Shown one piece after another: positions 32,656 to 43,428 of a stretch of DNA of 64,000 nt (within the stretch, counting starts at the first letter, position 1; the number at the start of each line of letters is the position of its first letter). The position numbers were made by a program, and so were the translations under genes. The notes under the pieces are model-generated. The model was not told the origin of the DNA and did no database searches. It saw only the letters and a program-made list of their open reading frames with translations. The stretch spans positions 19,220,001 to 19,284,000 of the forward strand of contig JBANAY010000003.1 of NCBI GenBank assembly GCA_037952775.1, read 5' to 3'. The stretch is from Clonostachys chloroleuca (lineage: Eukaryota; Ascomycota; Sordariomycetes; Hypocreales; Bionectriaceae).

Positions 32656-34561
32656 ATGAAGATGACGCTTGCGTTCCCCTTCTGTTCAACCAGTCAATTG
32701 GCGCAAATCATGAATCGTGGGCGGCCGCCATGGCAAAGCCCGGCCAGAGCGACCCAGGGCCTCTCCTCATCAGAGGAGCGCCTGAGTCATTTCAACGGAA
32801 TGCTGCTCTTTGTAATGATGTAGGTTGCAAAATAGCCGTGAATTCACACTCCCTTTACTCTAATAGTAAATGCTAAATCCATGTTGGGCCAGTTACATGG
32901 CCTTTTGCGCTCTCAACTTTGGCTATGATGTTGGGACCTTTGGCGGCGTGCAGGGAATGCAAAGCTTCACCACAATGTTTGGTCAACATGACCCCAACAC
33001 AGGCTTATACGTGTTGCCTGGGTGGTTATCGTCTGTTATGACGGCGACTCCTTTCCTCGGCAAGGCGTTGGTATGCCTTCCTCTCCAAGGGCGAGACTAT
33101 GAATATTGACTCAGTGGTAGGGGTGCATATGTGCAGGAGCTTTGGCTGAACGTTGGGGGCGTCGGGCTGCGGTTCTTGGGCTTTGTATCTCGTCCATCGT
33201 GTGAGTTACGGAGTTTGAAGATTCGAAATGCCACAAGACAACTAACAATGCCCTCAGCGGCGCACTTCTTCAAGTCACTGCAAATTCTGCGGCCCAATTC
33301 ACGGTTGGAAGAGTAATCACCTTCGCCATGACGGGAATGGCCATTGTCGTCGTCCCCATATACCAAGCCGAGACGGCACCCAAGGTCTTACGGGGCATGT
33401 TCACCTCGACGATCCAGCTAATGATTGTTCTCGGTCAGCTCATTGCCACCCTGGTCACATATGGCACGCAGGATATCCCTGAGCCAAGAGGGTGGCAGAT
33501 CCCCGTGGGACTTCAACTAACCATTCCTGTCGTGATTCTTGCTTTCCTCCCCCTTTTGCCCGAATCTCCTCGCTGGTTACTGAGCCATGGGCGCAAGGGC
33601 GATGCATTACGCAGCCTTCGCAAACTCAGGGGCTCAGCTTCAGATGAAGAGGTGAGTAAAGAGATTGAGGCCATTGAATATGCGCCTGTGAATGAGCAGC
33701 AGGGCTCATGGTCCGATGTTTTCAGTGACAAGCATAGAGTGAGGACAATGGTCGCTGTGCTAGTCATGTTCGGACAGCAGATCACGGGCCAGGCGTTCCC
33801 ATCCCAGTATGGCGTCGTGTTCTATCTGTCGCAGGGCTTCGGGAGTCAAGCCTTTTTGTTCAATGTCATCAGTAACGTAATTGCCCTTGCGGCTGTGGTG
33901 ATCACCCTTTTTCATGTCGACTCGGTGGGTAGGCGGCCAGTACTTCTGGTCGGCGGCGCATTCATGGGTGCATTTCTCTTCATCTTGGGTGGGATGGGTA
34001 CTCTGGTGAGCTCGACCACGAACGTACATGAGCGAAACATGATTGTGGCTTCTCTCATGATGTTTTCATTCTTTTTCAATCTGTCATGGGCCCCTATGTA
34101 AGTGACCTGATAGCTCTCCGTCTTCAACACACGGCCAAAAAAACACAAAACTCACATAAATAATCAGATCATACGTCGTCGTCTCGGAGACTGCGGCCCT
34201 TTGCGTCAAAGAAAAGACAAACCTCCTCGCATGCGTCGTATCAGTGCTTACGACTTTCATCACGTCTTTCACCTGCCCGTATCTCATCAACCCACAATAC
34301 GCCGGTCTGGGCAGCAAGGTCGGGTTCGTGTACGGCTCGTTTGCTTTCGCCATGGTAGGGCTTGCTTACTTCCTGATTCCAGAACTCAAAGGTCGCACGC
34401 TCGAAGAGGTCGATCAGCTGTTTGAGAGTAAGGCCCCCCTGAGAAAGTTTGGCGGTGTCCGGACGATGACGGCAGAGGAGTTATATCAAGGGGATTTAGC
34501 TCCGAGGGGAAGAGGGATCGGCGGTGGCAAGCTACATGATAATGGCAGTGATGCCAGCTGA
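32656..34561 (+). CDS. MFS sugar transporter (hexose/alpha-glucoside permease type)
   Basis: Exons 32656-32819, 32893-33070, 33121-33200, 33258-34097 and 34168-34561 give 551 residues. The exon 1/2 join rebuilds a continuous first helix, NGMLLFVMIYMAFCALNFGYD. The exon 2/3 join restores GKALGCICAGALAERWGRRAA, the family loop with the RWGRR signature. LLPESPRWLLSHGR (the PESPRWL motif), VGRRPVLLVGG and PELKGRTLEEVDQLFE (the PETKG region) complete the Sugar_tr pattern. Twelve membrane helices fit. The protein takes up a sugar with protons at the plasma membrane; which sugar cannot be told. The start at 32710 is an alternative that removes 18 residues. Introns are 50-73 nt with GT-AG ends. Confidence 0.9.
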
Positions 34562-35172
34562 GTCCGGAACAATGTCTCATCTTAAACAGGGTGCTTGGCA
34601 CAAGACATTTTAGCTAAAACATGAAATACTGAGTAGGTGACGGATGGGGTTCTCGTAAGAGGGCCACCGACATTGTATCCAGATAAATATGAAAAATAAT
34701 GGACACAATAAACAAACATCATTTCAAGAAGAAGACCACATGACAGAGCGTTTTCTCATCATTGCGGTTATTTAGTCGGATTAAAAAAAAAAAAAAAAAA
34801 AAAATACTAGGTCATAACTAAACTGCATCAGAGGCTGAGCGCGGCTTGCCATGTCTCATATCGCCCCTCCCTCAGCTTCACCGCGTCGGAATCCATTCCC
34901 GGGGTATGAGAATCAAGCTACCCATGTTCTAGACAGCATCCAGAAATTGATTTGCAAAGGGGATAAAAATATCTCGGGTTGCCTGGCATTCTCGGTGTGA
35001 TTCGGAGACATGAATCCCGACTCTTCCAGCCCCCGGAGCAAAAGGAAAGGTTAAAAGAATACTTTACATCGGCGTTACTGGGTTTTTGAAAACATCCAAT
35101 ATAAACATTAAGACAAGATTTGTCGGCAACTATGCACTAGAAAAGGGGAATGGTAAATGCCGGAGGTCGTGC
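34562..35172. other. Intergenic region with a long A tract
   Basis: A run of 22 adenines at 34783-34804 stands out. The rest is 3' flank of the sugar transporter and of the leftward alpha/beta hydrolase gene. No gene seen. Confidence 0.5.
34783..34804. repeat. 22-nt A tract
   Basis: An uninterrupted run of 22 A on the plus strand, between the sugar transporter and the alpha/beta hydrolase gene. It could be simple sequence or the tail of an old retroposed insertion; no reverse-transcriptase remnant or target-site duplication was recognised. Confidence 0.7.
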
Positions 35173-36434
35173 TTATACGTGAGCTTCTAGGAATTCAAGG
35201 ATTGTGTCAAAGGCTAGGTCCGCAGAGTAGCCTAAATTTAAGCCGTGGCCTGCCTTGGGAATGACGGTGGCATTGAAGGGGGATGCGTTGGGGAAGAACT
35301 CCTCGGAGGCAGCGATGAGGTTGGGCGCTTTGTTCTGGATGGCAGACGTGGCGTAACAGTTACCGCCGCAGAAAGGAACATCGCGTTCTAACACTGAATT
35401 AGCTAGGATGTTCTCGTGATGTTGATGGGAAGTTCCTAATGTCTTACCTCCTGTGATCACCAGTGATGGGCCATGGAAGATGTTAGCTACACCACCGGTC
35501 GCGCCAACGGTCAGGATCTCGCCGGGTGTGTTGGCCTGGCCATGCTCGTATAGCCAGTCGAGAACAGCCGGGTCGAAGTCATCGGGACCGAAAAAGTTGG
35601 TGTGGACTGCCGACTTAGATCCAGCGGCGACGTATCCTACTGCGTATTGGGAAGCGAGAGATGGGACTGAGCTGACGGGGACGAAGTTGCCGCCGAGAGC
35701 GAAGAGCCCCATGTAGGCGGGTATTTGACTGAAGCCCGTCAAAACGATGCCGTTGCTGATGTCGGGATACTGATTTACGAGGCCGTACGTCATGGCAGAA
35801 CCGAATGAATGGCCCAGGTGAACAACACGCTTGTAGGAGTGCTCGCAGAGGGTGCAGTTTACGAACTTGCGGGTGAGCTCAGCCAGGGCAGCGATTTCGA
35901 GGAAGATCTGGATTTCATTGATGGTCTCGCCGTGAGAGGACTTTCCAACGCCCAGTCGATCCCAAGTCAAAGTCGAGTAGCCGTGGTCGTCGACAGCGCG
36001 GGCAACATAGCTGTACTTGTAATCGTTGATGGGGGGATCCCAGTAGCTACGGTCGAAGCCGACGCCGTGTGTCATGATCTGAAGTACATCTCCTGGTCCT
36101 GTGTCGGGTACACAGTATGTTGCGGCAAGGGTGTAGATGCCTGATACTGTTTTATACTTTTCATGCGTGGGTGATTAGATTTCTACAGCAGCCTCATAGG
36201 TCGTCTTTGCCATGTACCACTTACACCTTTTACTAGTTTTTCCGTCAGGTTTCCACCCTGTTTTCCAAGCTCGAGGTAAAAGTTTGTGACGTCAATCTCC
36301 GTTTTGAGAGGCTCGATATCAAACACGGCGTTGCGAGATGTGAGTGACACGGGAATGGTGAGGTCGCGGCACCAACGCGCCGAGACGACGTTGCTGGCCG
36401 CAGCCAGGACTAAGAGAACAGCGGACTGGAGCAT
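35173..36434 (-). CDS. Secreted alpha/beta-hydrolase
   Basis: Exons 36434-36225, 36156-35448 and 35393-35173 on the minus strand give 379 residues. The start at 36434 gives a clean signal peptide (MLQSAVLLVLAAASNVVS, followed by ARW); the frame further upstream begins with TTG. The first intron (68 nt) joins VKG to YKTVSGIYTLAATYC, a typical start of this hydrolase group. The oxyanion-side motif is THGVGFDRSYW and the nucleophile elbow is GHSFGS. The acid region is LVITGVLERDVPFCGGNC, and the histidine lies in KAGHGLNLGY. The substrate is unknown; related fungal proteins are loosely called esterases or peroxidase-like hydrolases. The second intron (54 nt) is in frame without a stop and could be retained, adding 18 residues next to the acid loop. 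Confidence 0.88.
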
Positions 36435-38214
36435 AATGAAAGACAAGTCGCGTGCGTGAGAAGCAAAGAGTAAAACGAGTGTAAGAGCTAGCTCAGCTAC
36501 TGGAGACCAGAGCAGTATCCGTCAGCGTCTGGGGAGGAGGGGGGCATCGGTATTATAATATAGCCATCTGAATCACGACCCCATTTCACCGGCAGGCCGG
36601 ATCTCCGCGTCCTTTCCCATACCCACCGCTCCCCATGGTCAAGGTATGACGGGCCGATCACACCCTCACGGGCAAGATGACACTAACCTCCACCATACCA
36701 ACATACCCATCAACGCCTTACCGCAGAGACGCGCAGGCCCCTTGGCATCCGGCCCACAGCGAATTGAATACGTGACGATCTTTGCCACCTTCAAGAATGT
36801 CCTTCTGCTCACCGGGCGCCGTTAAAAGCCGGGCTAGACCGTTCCTCTTCCCTCGTCGTGACCCGTGCCAAATACGTTGCGAGAGACATGAAATTGGGAG
36901 GAAGTCAGCTGCAGGACCGCCCTGAATAGCAGTCATTAGACATGTCAGAGCATCCGATTGGGCACCAGGACAGGAAACGGTTTTTGGGGGAGGGAAGGGG
37001 GTCTGGTCCAGGAAACTGCCTCATCCCAAGACATATCTCGCCCTCCCGCCCGCTAGACTACTCCCTGGGAGCCAGCCTCCAGCCAGAATACGCGTTTGGA
37101 TTGGATCTGGATTTAGACACACAGCCAGGCGCCAAGGAAAGGAGCCGTACCAAGACCGCTCCGCAGCATTCTGCGGACGGGCAGGCAACGCCAATTGCGG
37201 AATGAGATGCTAATATGCCATTGGCGAGCTCATGCTCGAGCTATGGAGGCATTGGACAAAGAATCCCTGCGGGTTCCTAGGCGACGGGCTTTCTTTTTTG
37301 ACTTATGCATAGCGCGGAGCCAGATCGACAAGGCTAAAGACGGATAGGTAGAAGCCGGCGGAGGCGGGAAATTATACGGCACTCATGGCAAAGCAGTCAG
37401 CTGGTGAGATCGGTGAAGAACTAAACAAGTTTAGTTATTTGATATTGCGCACCCCGTTCCGGAATGAAAATGGCTTCTACATTGCCCAATGTGTCCTTTC
37501 AGAAGATAGCTGTAGAGTTGAGTGGAAGAGAGAAAAAGGCTAACAAGAAAGCAGCGAGGAAATGTAAGAAAAAGATATGAGCTAAACCGGACTGAGGAAA
37601 AAGAAAAGAAAACTTTGGTGGGGGAAGTTGTGTCTGATGCTTGCCGCCAAGTTAAAATGATATCCCCATCACATGTCTTGGAAATAATTATCACCGCAAT
37701 TAGGAGCAAAATCTCTTGGCATTAAAAGAATACGTTTATATTCTTCAAGAGCTACCTTCTGATTAAATTCAAGCATGTCACCCAGCATCACATGTATCGG
37801 CCAGGCAACCCCTCAAATCTCCATGAAGCAACGATGACGGCATAAGAAAGATGGAAAGTTGCTTGCAGCTTCATTCGATTCTGCATGCAATGATAACAAC
37901 AAGCTCGCGTTCAGTAGGAGGGTTCTTGTATTCACAAGGAGTAATGGTCACAGCCTTCCACAATTACGTTCAGGGACGGATGAAGAAAGACTCCAGGATG
38001 ATGTAACATCGGGAGATCAGGTGACAACCCGAGCGGGCACTGAACGGGATAATTAATTCCCATCTACGTAACTTCCCAGGATCCGCGGTGCCACTTCTTG
38101 GCAAGAGACAGGGTTGTCAATATCCATGATTCATGTTTGCTTTTCCCGACAATTTACAGCTTACTCAAAGTTATCAGGATTCTCAACTAACCGAATCTAA
38201 TTCATGGCTCATGA
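36435..38214. other. Intergenic region
   Basis: 1.8 kb with no supported gene. Small frames at 36942-37205 and 37859-38056 look random. A purine-rich stretch lies about 37522-37620. Possible hidden first exon of the next gene (see 38215-39261). Confidence 0.45.
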
Positions 38215-39261
38215 AAAGAATACCCCAGCAGCCCGGAGACCTTTCACGTCTCAGGGCTAGACGAATGGCGACAAGCGCTTCATAACAGTGGCCGTCGGCC
38301 CCTCCTAACTCACCTCAACGCCGACACAACATGGCTGATCCAGATCCCCCGCCCAACTCAGATTTCCCGGCCGCAAGTGCGGGCGCACTTCAATATTCTC
38401 ATTGACCCTTGGCTCCAAGGTCCCCAGAGCGATGTGGCTTGGTGGTTCAGCACGCAGTGGCACGTCGTTGCCTCGAGCGTTGACACAATGGCCAAGCTCA
38501 ATGGAATCATATACCAGCTTGAGCTGCCAGGTGCCGATCAAGAGACTTCGAGTAATGATGGATGCAATATGATCGATGTTGTGGTCATCTCACATGAATT
38601 CACTGACCATTGTCATCAAGCGACACTCCAGGAACTTCCAAAAAGCACGCCAGTGATAGCCACAGACATCGCATCTGATCTGATCCGGAGCTGGGGTCAC
38701 TTTGATAACGTCATCACTGCCCCTGGGTTAGAAAAGGATGCTCCATGGACAAGCTTGAAGCATGTATGCTCTTGTCTGCCCGACTGGCTTGCGATTGGCA
38801 GGGTCGTCACTCCAGGAAATTCACTCTATTACCATTCTGCCACAATTATAGCCTTTGACCTATGCGATGACAGGGAGCAACGGAGTGGTCCTGGGGAAGC
38901 TATAATATACTCACCTCACGGAATCTCTGGAGAGGATCTCGCCTTTGTTCCTTCATCTGGGGTGGAAACCCTCGCACTTCTGCATGGTTTGCACGATGTC
39001 AGCATTTGGATGACAAAACAACTTAACTTGGGTGCTCTCAACGGCATTCGTGCTGTCGAGGCAAGTCGTGCACAATATTGGATCGCCACCCATGATGAGA
39101 TCAAGAAGGGTGGTGGCTTCATTGCGCCATTGCTTCGAAGGGTGCAATATACCGCCCAGCATGCTATTGAATATGAGAGAAAGCGGCTTCAAGACGAATC
39201 TAAGTTACCGACGTACATTTTCAAAGAGCTTGGATCAGGTGACGGTATTATATTGAAATAA
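38215..39261 (+). CDS. Metallo-beta-lactamase-fold protein, 5' end unresolved
   Basis: The frame is open from 38215 (after a TGA) to the stop at 39261, about 348 codons. Family-like sequence is already present early (VSGLDEWRQALHNS and LLTHLNADTTWLIQIP), so the coding part starts left of 38250, yet no ATG lies in frame before the middle of the domain. An ATG at 38204 with a plausible N-terminus (MAHEKNTPAA) is in another frame and hits a stop after 18 codons. The fold shows FNILIDPWLQGPQSDV, VVVISHEFTDHCH (variant of the HxHxDH metal site), then AIIYSPHGI and YWIATHDE. It resembles fungal MBL-like proteins of unknown substrate. Either an upstream exon or a recent one- or two-base indel explains the 5' problem. 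Confidence 0.75.
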   Translation, partial: KEYPSSPETFHVSGLDEWRQALHNSGRRPLLTHLNADTTWLIQIPRPTQISRPQVRAHFNILIDPWLQGPQSDVAWWFSTQWHVVASSVDTMAKLNGIIYQLELPGADQETSSNDGCNMIDVVVISHEFTDHCHQATLQELPKSTPVIATDIASDLIRSWGHFDNVITAPGLEKDAPWTSLKHVCSCLPDWLAIGRVVTPGNSLYYHSATIIAFDLCDDREQRSGPGEAIIYSPHGISGEDLAFVPSSGVETLALLHGLHDVSIWMTKQLNLGALNGIRAVEASRAQYWIATHDEIKKGGGFIAPLLRRVQYTAQHAIEYERKRLQDESKLPTYIFKELGSGDGIILK

Positions 39262-39332
39262 TCTATCAATCTATATGTGATCCATGGTCATTGTTTCAGA
39301 AAGTTTACCCTGCCAAGCCGAGATATATCTTC

Positions 39333-40371
39333 TCAGAGAGCATCCTTTGCTTCCAACTCCGCCTGCAATTGTGAAACCGTCCCGATGGCGGCAAACGTAC
39401 CCATGTGCATAGCTTGGGTGACCGCGCTTACGGGTGTTGCCATGTCACCTGCTGCAAAGCATCCTTTGACGCTCGTTTCCTTGAATGGCTCCTCTACGAC
39501 GACATGTCCTAACGGGGTCGTCTCCAGCCCCAGCTGCTCTGTCAGGGACTTTGCCCGCTGTTCGACGGTCGGATGGCTAACAATGAAGCCCTCGACCCTG
39601 CTTGTTCCGTCGGCGAAGTTGACACGCACTTGGGGCCCTCCGTCTACCAGTGACAGGGACTCAATGGGTCGTGGATCCAGGACAATCTTGCTGCTCTTGA
39701 TATGGGCGGGAAGTGATGCGGCCAATTTCTCGTTTCCATTCGTGTACAAGTTGACCTGCCCGGACAGCCGCTTCGCCAAGTGGGCGACATGGAGGAACAT
39801 CTCTGGTTCAGCATTGTAGCCCGTAGCGAGGGCGCCTACCGAGTCGGCGCCGCGTTGCTCATATCCTTCGCAATACAGGCAGTGGAATCTAGGCAGTCAT
39901 GAATGGGTTAGCCTCAAGAAGATAAAAGGGAATAACGAGGAGAGAGGTAACTTACACCCCACGGCCCCAACATTCGGCATATCCTTTGACTTCCGCCTCA
40001 GTTCTGTCTCTCACACCAGTTGCGAGGGCGAGTTTCCTGCTCTGGTACACGACCCCATCCTCATCTACAGCCTCGAACAGATCCTCGGCCTCGAGCTTGC
40101 GCACCGACTTGACAGTGCCCTTCTTGTACTCGACTGTATGGTACCTCGCAGCCAGGTCCTCTCGTAACTTTGCCCGGAATTCGGACGGGTGGGCATGGTC
40201 CCAGCCGGGGACGTTGTGCATGTGGTTGGTCGGGTCATTACGGTAGACTCCCGAGTCCAGAATCAGGGCTGTGTGTAGCTGACGGGCGAGACTTCCGGCA
40301 AAGGTGAGACCTGCTGGTCCGCCCCCAATGATGAGGACGTCGAAGATCTTTGAGGCGCGCGCTACTACCAT
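39333..40371 (-). CDS. Thioredoxin reductase-like flavoprotein (GliT-type)
   Basis: Exons 40371-39956 and 39888-39333 on the minus strand give 323 residues. The 67-nt intron begins GTAAGT, ends CCTAG and sits directly before the active-site motif. The FAD dinucleotide motif is IIGGGPAGLTFAGSLAR at residues 14-30. The redox-active pair is C142-L-Y-C145 (FHCLYCEGYE). A second FAD motif is CFAAGDMATPVSAVTQAM near the C-terminus. The length fits the low-molecular-weight TrxR group, which in fungi includes dithiol oxidases of epidithiodiketopiperazine pathways such as GliT and HlmI. No other genes of such a pathway are nearby, so the substrate is open. It converges on the MBL-like gene with 71 bp between stops. 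Confidence 0.92.
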
Positions 40372-42318
40372 ATTTACCTTTGTTAGATGCTGTAGGCGGT
40401 GGGTTTCTCTATAATTTGGATGTGTAAGTGGGAGCAACCGTGGTCCACGACAATATATGTAAAAATATGCGACTAGGTTTACTTATGGTCTCTGAAAAAT
40501 GACATGAAAATCCATTTGAAGGTGCGTACCAGCCGAGACATTAAATACAGAAACTCCCAAGAAAATACGCCGAGGACAAAGTCGCCGAGGCCAGTTCGGG
40601 GCCGTCCTCATAACCCTCGTCGGACAGTTGTATCGCATGAGCCCAAGGAGCAACGTCCAGCCTGCCCTCCTTAGTTAGACAGCCAAGTCATCTGAAACTA
40701 AAGACCTAGGTAAAGACCCTGTCCACCCGTCTTATTTAATCATCTTAGTCAGACAGCTAGGTCATCAATTCAGGATGTATTTATCCCACCGATCTTCCTA
40801 GCTGGATACTATAAATGTATTATCTGAACCTCAAAACTCTACCTAGACTATCTTATTCACTGAATAGCTAGGCTATTAATCTCCAATATATCTATTCTAT
40901 TTATTTATTTTTATTGAATAACTATATTATGAAGAGCTAAAAGCTATATTCAAATAATATAGAACTTCCCAAGCAAATACACCGAAAACAAAGTCGCCGA
41001 AGCCAACTCGGGGACATGCGGATATGTCTCCGGTCGTACTAAAAGCTCAATACTATTGCCCAAATTTGAACGTCATGATCTATGGGTGGAATTTTCCCGA
41101 AGGTAGATCCCAAGTCATAAGATCTTAACTCAATAAACATGAAGTCACACATTTTTCTCTCGCTTGTTCTCTTCCCTTCTCTTCGCCTTTCGATATTGAG
41201 GGTGTCAACAACCCCACAACTAGGCAGGTATGTTGAGAATGTACCTGAGTGGAACGATAGAGATCTGACCACCACCTTGCCTCATTGGTAATCATTGAAT
41301 TTTGATGCTACAGTATCATTGTCTAGGTTGGTCACGAAAGAATCCTCAAGGATTCTGCAGTGATAGGAATTGGCCTATAGCGAGAGGACTGGAAACATGG
41401 CTTGCATACCAGCGACCAACTCATCCTCACTACCCTACATACAAAACAGTAGCGAAGGAATCGGGGACTTCCTATCAAGCTGCGAATAAGATTTATAGAA
41501 AAGCTTTTATGAAAGATAAAAATGAAATCCGCTTAATTGGATTAAATTGCGGTGTTTGAGAGAATGCTAATCCCTCATCCAATTAGTTCTTCTCACGTTG
41601 GTGCCTCAATGGGATTTCCGGTAGAGGCGTGTACATGGCTACATTTCGGTGACATCCTAAATGAACTTATCACAGCTTCTCATAGCCTAAAGACCCATTC
41701 TGGGAGTATATCATTAGTTCGATTTCAAAAGCGTAAGGCACTACTCATTGAAACACCAATGCATTAGAATAAAATAAAATAAGCATTGCGCTTGATGCGG
41801 TGGTATCTATTGTATGAGCTTCACGCGTCTAATGAACCATTCCTGTGACCATGGCTAATAAGAATAGAAGAATATTTTGAAGAAAGATATAACATGTTCA
41901 TAAGAATAAAGATAAAAAAGCAACGCTCCTTTCAAACACCGGCCGAATGCTTGCAAATCCGTAAATAAGAGTATGATGTGAGCCCAAACTCCTCTCGACC
42001 ATCCCATCTCGTTGGGCATGGCATTGTACAATACAGGAATCCCGCACCGCACCTCATATAGCGCGCGATGCTCAAGCGTCTGCAGTAACGCGAGCACCGA
42101 ACGCGCCAGAGATGCGCGCGCGGAACCCGCCCGGAAGAGATTATGTCCCCATCACTTCTCATTTTTCCTCAAGTCCCCTGCGGCGCCTGTAAGTATATAC
42201 TGGGGGGTTATGAGGACCAGTCCGAGGTGAGGCTCTCCCACCATTGTTCTTACCCCGGGCCCTTGCTTCGTCACACCGTCGCAGAGGAGAACGAAGAAGG
42301 GTCCCAAGAGCGGACTTG
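40372..42318. other. AT-rich stretch with degraded repeats
   Basis: No supported gene. 40548-41017 is described separately. A frame at 41302-41559 (85 codons) reads protein-like in its middle (PTYKTVAKESGTSYQAANKIYRK) but matches no family I know and may be a transposon remnant. The right part (41760-41930) is AT-rich. Confidence 0.5.
40548..41017. repeat. Degraded element bounded by diverged 58-bp direct repeats
   Basis: Two 58-bp copies, 40548-40605 and 40960-41017, align without gaps. Most differences are transitions, mainly G in copy 1 and A in copy 2, as produced by repeat-induced point mutation. Between them lies AT-rich DNA with diverged internal repeats: 40670-40692 and 40744-40766 match at 20 of 23 positions, the three differences being transitions. 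It may be a solo remnant of a small transposon or of a local tandem repeat. Confidence 0.6.
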
Positions 42319-43428
42319 CTACGAGTCGTCACCCAGTAGAACCCAGACGCCTGAAGACGAGGTGGCTGCAGGCGACTCATCATAGACCTCCCGCTGGGAG
42401 GGCACATCGCCGGTGTCGTCGAGTTCGCTGTCTGAAAAATAATCGTACTCTGAAAGAATGTCTGTCACCAGGTCGGGTGGCTGCGAGGTGTCCACGTCAA
42501 AGGAAGGCTGGGAGGTCTCCAGCTCGTAGACGACGCGGAGCGGAGCGGCTTCTTCCTGGTCAGAGGCGTGTGCGGGAGCGGAATGTTGAATTGGCCAACT
42601 CCCGGCATCGGTTGAGTCGGCGGAGGCGGAGAGATACTGGGCAAGGTCGCCGTCCTTGCCCAGATCGGCGAAAGAGAGGTCCAGGTTGAGGGGCGCATCC
42701 TTTCCGTAGCCCTTTGACTTGCCGTGCTTTTGGCTGCGGCGGGCAGGCCGGATGGAATAGATGGGCGCGTCGTGGTGGATGTTGTTGAGTCCGAAGGAGG
42801 CTGAGTCGTTGCGGGCCTTGTCAGCATCATCGTAGAGAAGACCCATCCGATACAGTTCAGCCACCTGAGTGTCCTCGTCCATGGGACCGGCAGGGAGGCG
42901 GCCGATCTGGATGGCTCGTTGCCTGAAAGTAGAGGCATCGCAGAAGGCATCCTCTCTCTCGAGACTGGGGGTCCTCTGGAGAGAGCGATGGCGGTCGCAG
43001 GGGAGACGGGCTGAACTGCGAGCAAGAGCTATTGAGTCATCCTGGAGGTTGGCGGACTTCCGGTTGTGATGAGAGCGAGGCGCGGCAGAGAGGCCATGAG
43101 CGGCACTAACAGCACGCTCGTGACGGGCCAGAGACTGTTCAAGGTGCAGGCGGCGACCACCTGATCCCTGAGGGCGGCGATGCTGAGAGCTCTCCGAGCC
43201 GAAGACGAGGTCGTAAGAGGGCTGGTTGTGGGAACAAGGCAATCCTATGGCCTGGCACACATCCTGCTCGGTCGGATGCTCAGCAGCATATCGCTTGGCG
43301 GCAAGACGAACCCGATGGTTCAGAGTCCGTCTGCGAAGAGACTTGTGATTTGATCTTGCGGAGGAAAAGGGATATCGCTCCGTGAACAAGAGGTCAGGAT
43401 CAGATGAAGAAGCGACGAGAGTATCCAT
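42319..43428 (-). CDS. Uncharacterised Ser/Asp-rich protein with C-terminal WVLL motif
   Basis: A single exon of 369 residues from the ATG at 43428; the open frame continues to 43521 without an ATG. No domain is recognised. The N-terminal 60 residues are basic (SLRRRTLNHRVRLAAKRYAAEHP). The middle is Ser/Arg/His-rich, and a moderately conserved-looking stretch is DEDTQVAELYRMGLLYDD (about residue 190). The last 120 residues are acidic (DLVTDILSEYDYFSDSELDD), ending SSSGVWVLLGDDS. Predicted to be mostly disordered. The terminal W-V-L-L preceded by serines fits the core of an Atg8-interacting (LIR/AIM) motif. A nuclear or adaptor role is possible, but no function is assigned. A real gene is likely because the codon pattern and open length stand out against the flanks. 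Confidence 0.68.
   Translation of the reverse strand: MDTLVASSSDPDLLFTERYPFSSARSNHKSLRRRTLNHRVRLAAKRYAAEHPTEQDVCQAIGLPCSHNQPSYDLVFGSESSQHRRPQGSGGRRLHLEQSLARHERAVSAAHGLSAAPRSHHNRKSANLQDDSIALARSSARLPCDRHRSLQRTPSLEREDAFCDASTFRQRAIQIGRLPAGPMDEDTQVAELYRMGLLYDDADKARNDSASFGLNNIHHDAPIYSIRPARRSQKHGKSKGYGKDAPLNLDLSFADLGKDGDLAQYLSASADSTDAGSWPIQHSAPAHASDQEEAAPLRVVYELETSQPSFDVDTSQPPDLVTDILSEYDYFSDSELDDTGDVPSQREVYDESPAATSSSGVWVLLGDDS

Noticed and set aside
32820..32866. Sugar-transporter intron ending at the TAATAG acceptor
   Set aside because: In the frame required downstream it leaves a stop codon; the acceptor at 32892 rebuilds the first membrane helix.
32631..32876. 81-codon frame as first exon of the sugar transporter
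   Set aside because: The +1 frame from 32656 joins correctly to exon 2 and encodes the start of the first helix, so the 32631 frame is a shadow.
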